Assembly (NCBI RefSeq): GCF_042186555.1
Contig: NC_133327.1
Coordinates: forward strand, 51,224,065-51,288,064
Direction of reading: 5' to 3'
DNA from: Aquarana catesbeiana
Taxonomy: Eukaryota; Chordata; Amphibia; Anura; Ranidae
Length of the DNA: 64,000 nucleotides
Shown in pieces: positions 55,111 through 64,000 of this stretch (position 1 is the first letter of the stretch; every line of letters begins with the position of its first letter). The position numbers and the translations under genes were made by a program. The notes under the pieces were generated by a model, which saw nothing but the letters and a program-made list of their open reading frames with translations, was not told where the DNA came from and did no database searches.

Positions 55111-55495
55111 CAGCTAAGTAAATACAACGCATACATATTCTACAGTTTCTAAATGAATTATCAGCAATCTCTCATGACGTATATACATGTGAAAGCTAGG
55201 AATGCTCCAAAGTGCAGATCCAATAAGTCCTGATCTTCTTCAGGGCAACTGCTGGTGCACATGTTGTATCATATGGCACACCTAGGATACAGTCTATGTC
55301 TAAGGGCACATGTCCTGGAAGAATGACCAGGGAAAGTTCTAATGTAACGATCCAGGGGCATAAATGGGGCAGGCAAGTCAATTGACAGATGCAAGTTAGG
55401 TTGGTAACAGAGAAAAAAGCAGAGCAGGATGTGATCAGGAGCAGGAAGTAGAGGGGGATTTATGGCTATAAAATGCAGTCAGATCAACAGATAAG
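55111..55495. other. Non-genic stretch
   Basis: No gene. Part of an older repeat that continues after 55872 (the L1 fragment is inserted in it). Confidence 0.35.
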
Positions 55496-55857
55496 TTTGA
55501 AGAGAAATGGAAGAAATGGTTAGAATACAAGTACTCAATGAGATTTGCTGAAGTAATGGGAGCATAATGTATAAGGTAATATGTATAAAGTTTAAAATAG
55601 AACAGGAATTAGGTAGTTAGACAGGTAGAGAGAGCTGGCTGAGGAAGCGAAAGAGGGATCAGGAATGAGATTTGAGACGGGTAGGGTGTCGGGGTAGGAG
55701 GAGATGGGGGAGGGGAGGGGAATGGGGGGGTTAATGGGGAATGCACTATGAAGGGTTTTTATTGTTGGTATCATGTAATGTGGAGACGAGAAGAAATCTC
55801 GATATTGTACTATGTTTTGACACAGAAAAAATTAATAAAGAAATAATAAAAAAAAAA
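55496..55857 (+). mobile_element. L1-like LINE, short 3' insertion
   Basis: 362 bp ending in A-rich AATAATAAAAAAAAAAA, between copies of a 15-bp duplication AGATCAACAGAYAAG (55481-55495, 55858-55872, one difference). The left part reads EEKWKKWLEYKYSMRFAE, the last codons of an L1 ORF2, followed by the stop and a G-rich 3' UTR. Confidence 0.82.
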
Positions 55858-55872
55858 AGATCAACAGACAAG

Positions 55873-58800
55873 ATCCAGACAGGAACAGGGGAAGGATGTT
55901 GCAAGAGTGGAGCCCAGGTAATTTCAGTATCAGCAACAAGAGAAAATAATAAACTGGAGGAAGTAAAAATAAATCCATATAAACAGAAAAAAAACCTCTA
56001 AACCAGAATTAACTAAACACTAGAAACTCGGACAGCATAAAACTATTTAAACGCAGGCCTTTAATATATGGATACTAAGCATTTGACAATTTGACACCTT
56101 GTGTTTACACAAAGTAGTGCAGTCAATGTATGCAAAAGATAGCACAAAGAACTGTTAACTGACAGTTTCATTACACTCTGTACAAGAATAACTGCAGATA
56201 CCTAAAGAAACTCTGCACCTTCATGGCTCAACATAATAGAATGCAGGATGAGATATGGCCATTGGGCTATATGAAGCTGCCATGTTTCGAATGTTTTAGA
56301 AAATGTGGAAGACAAAACCCATCTGCCTCTATCCATAAGTGTCTTCCTTTAGATAATCTCTAATTAAAAAAAAAAAAAAAACTAACTCCGGTGCTGCCCC
56401 TTCAGAATGCCTCCTTTGTCTCCAGATAGGTTACACTCTGGATGTATTTTTTCATACTTATCTATTTCAGATATGTATTTTTTTTTACTTACCTTTTTTT
56501 AAATGTTTTAAAGCTGGTCAGATGCCATACAGGGTCCTTTTTTTCTGATGACCTCAGCTTTTTTCTTAATATAATTGTATGTAAATGCAGGATGCCATGG
56601 ATGTCCTCGGCCTTCTGGGTTGAATGATGCTGGGCATCATTCAACCCAAAAGACTGAGGACATCTAGTGGTAGAAAGGATTTACTGTGGGGGGAACAGCA
56701 GTGAAGAGTAGCTGGCATCTTTGTTTTACAATCCTGCTTGGTATCCTTTAATAAAAATCCCAGAGTCCAGCATTAAAGTAAAATATTTTATGGTTACACT
56801 AATGTCTCAAACAAAGTCTTTGCCACTCATTATTTAGTTATTTTCTAAAAAAATAAACAAGATCTTGAAAATCATTATTTTTCGTTGATGATAAAATCAA
56901 GAATCCCTTGGTATTAATTACAGTCAGTGAGTATTTTTTCTCTGTTTTTGCCCTTTGGAATTCAGATCTGAATAAATTCAAGGTAATTTCTTAGTGAGTT
57001 TGCATACTGGTGTAAGATATATTTTACAGTATGTACTATGTTATGTCAGGTTTCTATATGTTTTTTCCAAGTTTTATATAGTTTTCAGTTGTATTGAGCA
57101 TTACAGCTGTGTTCCACTAACTGGCCATGCAGAAGAATATACATTCATATAGTGATTAATAAATTGCATCATAAATCAGGTCCATAATATTTTTTGCTTG
57201 TTTATAAATACAGAGTCATCTGATCTTACACTTCACATAAACAGACACTGCGAATATTATTTACCTGATTTGCCAAAATTTGAAAACAGGTAATCCAATC
57301 CATGGGAAAACAATGTTTATTTATTTATTTATATATTTTTTTTACATTTCCTACATGATTGGATACTTGTGGATACTTGTGGTTTCAGCACCCATAGTCA
57401 CTTCTGACTAATTTGTCCTCCCTGGATGCTATCCTTCCTGGGCTTCGAGCCATCCACACCACCTCAGCTCGCAGTGTTGATGTCCCTATCTGGGGGGTCT
57501 TTGATCTTTAATTCTACACTCTCATGCAGCTACATTTGTAAGTATTTCAGAGAGAGGGGCTTTCATAGTTAATTTTATTTTTTATTATTTTTTCATATTT
57601 ATCCTTTTTTCCTTGATAGGGTCAGACCATAAAGAACATTTTTCTATCATATCACATTACTCATCCAATCCACGTACATGCTCTTGAAGAGCAGATTAAT
57701 CCATGAAATGCATAGAGCTATTATATGCTGTATTTGTATTCATCATGTGTTTTAACTGATATTCTTTAGTATGTGTATTATATAATATTAACTGTCTGCA
57801 ATCATGTGGCAATTGCCTTTATTGTATGTACATGTATATATATGAATTGTATTGGATATTGAATATTTATTCATTATTTCAATTATGTACTATAGAATTG
57901 ACTTATACAATGAATACGATCTTTTTACACCTACATGCTTCATTTAAAGTCCCGCTTCCTTATCCCCCTTTTTTTCCAACATAGGGATCAGTGATCATGC
58001 ATAATGTATTTCTGATCTAGGCTGACATTTCTATTGATGTTTAAACTTTGATAGCTATTCACTAATCACTTTGATTCATATGACTCCAGATAGCAGAGAA
58101 ATTGCTCTTCTAACTCTTTTTTTGCAACTACAATGACAATAAATAATACCACAAGCTTACGCCAATGCAGATGTCTTGGGCTATTTGTTAGGTGGAAATA
58201 ACTGCCACTTATTTCCAACAGAATTGAAGGACAATCATCACAGATAGTTCAAAAGTGACCTCCTTTTTTTATTCATGCGTGGTCTGGATTTGGTCAGTGG
58301 AGACCTGGTCCAGATACAGATCGCTTTTAAATGTGATCTATTGCTGGCTGCAACAGATTACCATAGCTGCGATCTCCTGCTGCAGGCAGATGCTGGACAG
58401 AGCTGTAACAGCTACCCCATGAAATGCAATGCCATGATCTCACATCTGATATCACTTCACTTCCAACATCAAAAACATTGAAGCATTGTTTTTACATTGA
58501 TCTGCTACAGAGCAAGACTAGAAGCCCAGGCATTGATTGTTTCAGTCGCTAAGCATAGCGCTGGACGAATCTTGTCTGCACCCCAGCTGGGACCCAAGAG
58601 AACCCCTGATTCCTGATGTAATTTTAAAAATTGTACTGGGACACATAGTTGCCATCCTTATGCCATTTTAAAATGGCATTTTGCACCCAATGGTTAAATG
58701 ACATCTAAACCCAAGTATTCAATCTTATCAGGTCTTAAATGTGTTGACTGCAACAGTTTAATTTTGTCAGGCTAAGTGCATTTTCAGCAAGTACAGAAAA

Positions 58801-58876
58801 TATCTGTTGATCTTGTCAGAAATGCAGTATTCTTACCCCTTCCCTTCTTCCTGTCCCTAAACTATCGATCTCACAT
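55873..58876. other. Long non-genic stretch
   Basis: No gene. 55873-55990 ends the repeat interrupted by the L1 fragment. A strong hairpin lies at 56600-56664. The segment 56955-57000 may be a noncoding OR exon with a GTAATT donor. The rest is A/T-rich DNA with nothing recognisable. Confidence 0.35.
56600..56664. repeat. Imperfect 29-bp hairpin
   Basis: GATGTCCTCGGCC ... GTTGAATGAT and ATCATTCAACCC ... GAGGACATC pair around a short GCTGGGC centre. It looks like a very short MITE or a retained inverted repeat. Confidence 0.7.
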
Positions 58877-59259
58877 GTAAAGCCTCCAGGACTTACACAC
58901 AATGCTATAGTGCCTGGCTACCATGCCAGGGCATGCCCAAAGTCAGGGTTGATGTCCTAAGTCAAAAAGCAGGCAGAGTGCAAAGAATAGTCAATAGCCA
59001 ATCCAAGGTTGCCAATGAGGTATTACAATCTAGCAGAGCAGGGCAAACAAACAAGGAGCTTGATCAGGTATTACACACACTATCACAAGCATGAGAATGT
59101 AGGCTTGGCTAGCTTAAATCAGGTTTGGTCTCCACGCAAAGACTGGCCAGAATCAATCACCTTGCAGGTGGACAGACAGACTAGGGATATGCCATAACCA
59201 AAACCAGGATGCTGGAACCAGCTGCTATGATGGAACAAGAGTGCACATGATCCTGACAG
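58877..59259 (-). repeat. Possible solo LTR of a Gypsy element
   Basis: On the + strand TGTAAAGCCTCC to GATCCTGACA, so the minus strand runs TGTCAGGATC to ...CTTTACA. Wording such as CAAGGTTGCC, AGCAGGGCAAACA and CAAGGAGCTT resembles Gypsy LTRs like the one at 14605. No coding part or partner LTR is present, and borders are estimated. Confidence 0.4.
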
Positions 59260-60185
59260 TAACCAGGTGGAAAAAAAGACCGCACCCACCTTTAGGGACT
59301 GGTAAGTATACATTTTTTGTTCTTGGATTTAGATATACTTTTAGCCTTCATTTGTCTAAACTAATATTTTCTTCTCAGTTTTTTTTTAACTAGTTGCCTT
59401 TGTTCTTTAAAACACTAACTGGATATCATTTAGTTTGCTAAAGCGCTGTGTATTATAAACAGTTGCCATTTTTTTCATTAAATACTTTTTTAATTATTTC
59501 TATTTTATTTATGTATTTACTTTTTATTTTTTTGTATCTCACTGCAACTGTTATACTTTGTTCTCTTTCAGCCACTTCCTGTCTACATGCACTTTTCCAG
59601 CAATGGCTGTATATCATTTTTCTGGACCAGTTTTTTGATAATGTGAATGGCTGAAAATGCCTGTGCAACATGTAGCAGCAGAGCCACTTGTAGTCTCAAT
59701 CAGGGGAGCAAACACAGGAAGTGCTGGAACAAGGTTCTTAATCATCAGGCATTGATTTAAGGAACACTACAGATTCAAAAAGATTTAAAAAAAAACAACT
59801 TTTCAAATTACATTAACATGTGAAAGGTTATTTGAGATTTTGGTGAATGGGTTTATATGCCATTTAAGAATAGGTACAGTTTGAAGTTACATTTAGCATT
59901 TAATTATTATCAGTCAAAGCAAAAGCCAAAAAAGAATGAGACTATATATACCTCCAATAGTAAGTGCATACCAGTTAAAATATCCCCAATTTTTGTTGTA
60001 TACAAAAATATACAGTACAAAATCATGTTTATTACATATACGTAAATCATAAAAAATGATTAATCTCATGTGTACAAAGTCAATAAGTAATAACAACAAG
60101 GCATCTTGAAAACATCCCACTTGGAATGTTGAAAAGGGTAGCTGGAATTGAGTCAGGGTCGATTATTAACAATCAGAGGTTTTAA
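59260..60185. other. Non-genic stretch
   Basis: A/T-rich sequence; no gene or element was recognised. Confidence 0.35.
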
Positions 60186-60923
60186 CCACTTAACCAGCCC
60201 CGAAAGATTTTTACCCCCTTAATGACCAGAGCACTTTTTACAATTTGGTACTGCGTTGTTTAACTGACAATTGCGCAGTCATGCAACGCTGTGCCCAAAC
60301 GAAATTTGCATCCTTTTTTTTCACAAATAGAGCTTTCTTTTGGTGGTATTTGATCACCTCTACTGTTTTTATTTTTTGCGTTATAAACAAAAAAAGAGCG
60401 ACAATTTTGAAAAAGAAACAATATTTTTTACATTTTGCTATAATAAATATCCCCAAATTAAAAAAAAATCCTCATCAGTTTAGGCCGATATGTATTCTTC
60501 TACATATTTTTGGTAAAAAAATTGCAATAAGCGTGTATTGATTGGTTTGCGCATAAGGTATAGCATCTACAAACTATGGGAAAGATTTATGCCATTTTTC
60601 TGGCATTTTTTTTTACTGGTAATGGTGGTGATCTGCGATTTTTAGTGATACTGTGACATTGCAACGTTCAGATCGGACACTTTTGACACATTTTTGGGAC
60701 CATTGACATTTATTCAGCGATCAGTGCTATAGATATGCACTGATTACTGTATAAATGCCACTGGCAGAGAAGGGGTTAACACTAGGGGCGATCAAGGGGT
60801 TAAATGTGTGTTCCCTCAGTGTGTTCTAACTGTATGGGGATAGGACTGACTAGGGGAGGAGACATATTGTTGTTCCTACTTAGTAGGTAGAAACGACATG
60901 TTTCTTCTCCCCTGACAGAACAG
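60186..60923 (+). mobile_element. piggyBac-family MITE, right end missing
   Basis: Starts CCACTTAACCAGCCCCG after TTAA (60182-60185) and follows 53737 onward (AATGACCAGAGC, ACTGCGTTG, CACAAATAGAGCTTTCTTTT). It stops near 60923 at the junction with a Tc1 fragment, so the last 220 bp or so are lost. Confidence 0.8.
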
Positions 60924-62010
60924 CATGTTTGAGATCTTCCCAGAGTGGCTCAATGATATTGAGGTCAGGAGACTGAGATGGCCACTGCAGAACCTTCACT
61001 TTATTCTGCTGTAGCCAATGACAGGTCGACTTGGCCTTGTGTTTTGGATCATTGTCATGTTGGAATGTCCAAGTACATCCCATGCACAATATATAAAAAA
61101 TTTAGCGCATAAAAAATGTGATATATAATCATCACAGACACCTCAAATCTGTAAACCAGGTGTAGTGGAATACCACAAAGAATGGGGTGGGGATGGGGTG
61201 AAGTCCATATGAATGAAACCAAAGAAAAGTGAAAGTCTCCAAACAAATGTGCACATAAAAAGTCACTGGCAGTGGGAATGTTCCCAATGTGGACAGAAGA
61301 TTGGGTTGGTCAATACACGGATACGGCTTCAACCTGCAACAGCATCAAATCAAAGAATGGTAGGCATGAACTCTTACCGGATCCTGTGGACTCCCCTGTC
61401 ATATGACATGGAGTCATATAGGCATTTCGCCAGTCAGGGCATGTAAACCGATATCCAGACCATCAGGGCTCGCAGATGTCGATTCCCCAAATCCTCGCAG
61501 AGTCGTCAGACGGATCTTCACAGTGGGTATAAACGAAATTCTGCCGACTGGAATATGCAGTAGGTAACGGAGATGGGGTATTTACTTCTCTCCCGGTATT
61601 ATGTAAAAAGAAAAGAAGAGCTTCCCCATGGTGCAGATAAAAAAGGTGGTATCTTTTATTGTAAAAAAAACAGATACATAAATACAAAGTGATCACTATC
61701 AAAAGTCAAGGGCAACTTGAGAGAGGGTAAGGAAGCCCATGCACAGCTTCCTGGCTGATAAATACAAATGTTCCTCCAGTATTTTTTGATAACATACTGC
61801 ATTCATCTTGCCAACAGTTTTGACCAAATTTTCTGTGCCTTTGTAGCTCACACATCCCCAAAACATCAGCGATCCACCTCTTTACCTTTCATCATAGGCC
61901 TTGTTGACTCCTATCCAAATATAGCGTTTATGGTTGTGGCCAAAAAGATACAATTTTTGCTCTCATCACTCCAAATAACTTTGTGTCAGAAGGTTTGAGG
62001 AAAAAAAGCT
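60924..62010 (-). mobile_element. Tc1 fragment, split by a 647-bp insert
   Basis: Tc1 transposase sequence at 61078-60924 (FQHDNDPKHKAKSTCHWLQQ, QWPSQSPDLNIIEPLWEDLK with the second D and the E) and, in decayed form, at 62010-61746 (SDESK-like piece around the first D). The two are adjacent once the insert 61089-61735 is removed. Neither terminal repeat is clear. Confidence 0.75.
61089..61735. mobile_element. Insert in Tc1 with 10-bp target duplication
   Basis: CCCATGCACA occurs at 61079-61088 and 61736-61745. The insert is A/T rich at its left, with TTTATTGTAAAAAAAACAGA near 61658, and its minus strand holds CTGACTGGCGAAATGCC near 61436-61420, a worn match to the hammerhead-like phrase of 2785-2816. 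No coding frame. Confidence 0.6.
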
Positions 62011-62118
62011 ACTTGTCCCCTACAAGAACCCCATGACTAAGTAAAGAAATTTAAAAAATTCAATGATCTATTTTTTTTTAAATAATATTACTTTATAGAT
62101 TTTCATGACTTGTGCACC

Positions 62119-63045
62119 ATGGACCAAAACAACACACTTCTGAAAGAGGTTATTCTTTTGGGATTTTCCACAAATTCAAGTGTGAACATTACACTTTTTG
62201 CTCTATTGTTTTTAATCTACTTAATAACTTTTGTAGGAAATGTACTTATAATATTCATTATTGTCATCAGTCACCAGCTGCACACTCCAATGTATTTTTT
62301 TCTCTGCATTTTATCCTTTGTAGACTTGTGCAATTCATCATCAGTTGTACCACGACTGTTGTCTGACTTATTATCTGTTGAAAGATCAATCTCCCTTAGT
62401 GCTTGTGCCATCCAATTTTACATTATCCTTCTCATGGTAGGCACAGAGTGTATACTTCTTGCCATCATGGCTTACGATCGATACATTGCTATCTGCCGAC
62501 CTCTTCATTATGCCATTCTAATGAGGTGGAGCATTTGCTATCGGCTTACAGCCTTCCTGTGGACAAGCAGCTTTGTGATGTTTGTCCTTCCAACTCTTGT
62601 ATCTCCCGTTCCTCTGTGTAATCCAAACCAGATCAACCATTTTATGTGTGAAATTCTAGCCATCATCAAATTGACGTGTTATCATGTTTACTCAAGTGAG
62701 CTTATGATCCTTGTAATTTGTTTTATCAGCATTCTTCTGCCCTTTGTCTTCATCCTTGGCACATATATTTATATCTTATCTTCAGTATTAAAGATACATT
62801 CAGCGCGGCGGTCCAAGGCTTTTTCTACATGTACCTCCCATGTTACTGTGGTGGCTTTATTCTATGGCACGGCAATGATCCAAAACTTTGGAGCCACTTC
62901 ACCATACTCAACAAAACAAGGGAAATACATCTCTATATTCTATAATATTGTTTGCCCAATGTTAAACCCCATTATTTATAGTCTCAATAATATTGAAGTC
63001 AAAGAGGCACTGAAAAGGAAAAATGTAGTGCCTTATTTCTGGTGA
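62119..63045 (+). CDS. Class II olfactory receptor (third)
   Basis: 308 residues from ATG at 62119 (MDQNNTLLKEVILLGFSTNS); the frame is open a little further upstream only from a TTG. All family motifs are present: GN in TM1, LHTPMYFFLCILSFVDLCNS, MAYDRYIAICRPLHYA, KAFSTCTSHVTVVALFYG, PMLNPIIYSLNN. It has the same length and layout as the other two but is more diverged, including in TM3-TM6 (IQFYIILLMVGTEC, SELMILVICFISILL). The C-terminus is shorter. Expected in the cilia of olfactory neurons. AATAAA at 63084-63089 is a likely poly(A) signal. No defect is seen. Confidence 0.95.
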   Translation: MDQNNTLLKEVILLGFSTNSSVNITLFALLFLIYLITFVGNVLIIFIIVISHQLHTPMYFFLCILSFVDLCNSSSVVPRLLSDLLSVERSISLSACAIQFYIILLMVGTECILLAIMAYDRYIAICRPLHYAILMRWSICYRLTAFLWTSSFVMFVLPTLVSPVPLCNPNQINHFMCEILAIIKLTCYHVYSSELMILVICFISILLPFVFILGTYIYILSSVLKIHSARRSKAFSTCTSHVTVVALFYGTAMIQNFGATSPYSTKQGKYISIFYNIVCPMLNPIIYSLNNIEVKEALKRKNVVPYFW

Positions 63046-63083
63046 AATAATAGGCTTTAAATTATTTTTTTTAAATAATCAAT

Positions 63084-63089
63084 AATAAA
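63084..63089 (+). promoter_or_regulatory. Poly(A) signal of third OR
   Basis: AATAAA 39 bases after the stop codon. Confidence 0.45.
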
Positions 63090-63319
63090 AGTGTATTTAA
63101 ACCCTAACAATGAGCTTCTCTATTTGGTCCCTTTTCATTTGGTAAATGCACCACTGAAAGCATTTTGTTATATATCTGTTCATTAAGTCAAAATAAAATA
63201 CTTGTTTGTCCTCCCAGAAAACTTATGAGCTTATAATTTTCTATGCTTTCTCTGTCTGCTGGCTGCTATCAGTTTGTATTGTTCCCAGTTCCTCTCTGCA
63301 GACTAAAGAACATTATTAT

Positions 63320-63400
63320 ATTATACGAGAATTATATAGCACCAACAGTTTACGCAGCGCTTTACAATGTATCAGGGGGACAACACATTTACAGTACAGG
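63320..63400 (+). repeat. SINE-like repeat fragment
   Basis: ATTATATAGCACCAACAGTT and TACGCAGCGCTTTACAATGT form a phrase common in frog interspersed repeats (from memory). Borders are not visible. Confidence 0.4.
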
Positions 63401-63799
63401 AACATCTCCTTCTTATTGTTGTGAAAATGAGAAGAGGGAAATATCTTTTGAAGTCTTAGTCCTGCTTCTATTCTAATCTAGTCTTTTGTGAATTTGATGC
63501 GTTACAGTAAGCCTAGATTTGCATGGCCTCCCAAAATACATTGTGTTTAATCACCATAGTTCACATCTATGTATTGTGATTTCTATGCAAATGCAATGCG
63601 ACAAGAAAAAGGTGCGAGTTTACAGTGTTGTGTTGCAAATTTAGTCTCCATAGACATCAATGTAAACAGGTCTGTAATATCATTATCTGTTCAGATATGT
63701 GTGATATCTAATTTTTTATGTAGATTTTTCCCCTTCTCCCCTTCTCACTTCCTGTTTCCTATATGATGTTCATGTGCCCATCTGCATACATCCGAGATC
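63401..63799. other. Non-genic stretch before the MADF exon
   Basis: No gene or element was recognised. It could contain the promoter or 5' UTR of the frame at 63800. Confidence 0.3.
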
Positions 63800-63979
63800 A
63801 TGGTCCCCAGACGTTGGAACACTGGCATTGACAATGAGGAGCTCATAAGACGTGTCCATGCCAGGCCATATATATGGTACTGCCATATTCCCAAATACAA
63901 GAACAATGCCTGGAAGAACAGAGACTGGGATGAGATTTGCAAAAGTCTGTATGCAGACCTCAAGTTCGCAAAGACAAAC
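63800..63979 (+). CDS. MADF-like domain exon, partial
   Basis: ATG at 63800 opens 60 codons (MVPRRWNTGIDNEELIRRVH, then ARPYIWYCHIPKYKNNAWKN and RDWDEICKSLYADLKFAKTN) that end exactly at a consensus splice donor GTAAGT (63980-63985). The spacing of ELI, RPxIWY, YKN and W-xx-I fits the first two helices of a MADF (Myb/SANT-like, Adf-1 type) DNA-binding domain. Such proteins are host transcription regulators or the accessory Myb-like proteins of PIF/Harbinger transposons; this window cannot tell which. The rest lies beyond base 64000. Confidence 0.6.
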
Positions 63980-64000
63980 GTAAGTATAAATGGTACCTGT

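Overview
The window reads as anuran amphibian DNA, most likely a ranid frog (inference). It has intron-less class II olfactory receptor (OR) genes in a sea of nested transposable elements of types typical of amphibians: piggyBac, hAT, Tc1, DIRS, CR1, L1-like LINEs, chromodomain Gypsy and many MITEs. There is no sign of bacterial or organellar DNA. I saw no tRNA, rRNA or CRISPR array.

Host genes. Three OR reading frames are full length and open, all on the + strand (6426-7373, 37906-38844, 62119-63045). One OR pseudogene (24847-28260) is split by a 2,965-bp hAT foldback element, and an OR relic of about 80 bp lies at 44458-44538. All belong to one closely related subfamily, so this is a tandem OR cluster pushed apart by transposons. 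At the right edge (63800-63979) an open frame ends in a perfect splice donor and resembles a MADF (Myb/SANT-like) domain exon.

Layout. 1-4182: right part of a large piggyBac-family element (copy A), carrying a 1.2-kb insert with 11-bp target duplications. 4183-7849: first OR and flanks. 7850-8362: 5' part of a Tc1 element. 8363-10290 and 14425-14604: pieces of an L1-like LINE separated by a nearly full-length CR1 LINE (- strand, 10297-14366). 14605-24581: a Gypsy chromodomain retrotransposon (- strand) whose gag is split by a 5.8-kb piggyBac-family element (18172-23966). 24582-28260: OR pseudogene with the hAT foldback. 28386-31620: hAT MITE and three LINE fragments. 31928-37622: a full-length L1-like LINE with both ORFs open and a 19-bp target duplication. 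37906-38844: second OR, followed by an internally deleted piggyBac (38905-40642). 41201-45905: MITEs, a Tc1 and the OR relic. 45912-53705: part of another hAT foldback copy, interrupted by a 7-kb DIRS element that itself contains a CR1 3' fragment. 53706-55110: Gypsy gag and a probable LTR, broken by a piggyBac MITE. 55496-55857: short L1 insertion. 58877-59259: possible solo LTR. 60186-62010: piggyBac MITE and an interrupted Tc1. 62119-63045: third OR. 63800-63979: MADF exon.

The nesting gives a relative order of events. Most elements carry stops or frameshifts. The L1 at 31928-37622 is the exception and may be the youngest large insertion. The observations most worth a second look are the hAT foldback in the OR pseudogene, a hammerhead-ribozyme-like core in the insert of copy A, the piggyBac family with palindromic and tandem-repeat interiors, the hairpin over the CR1 ORF1 start codon, and the intact L1.
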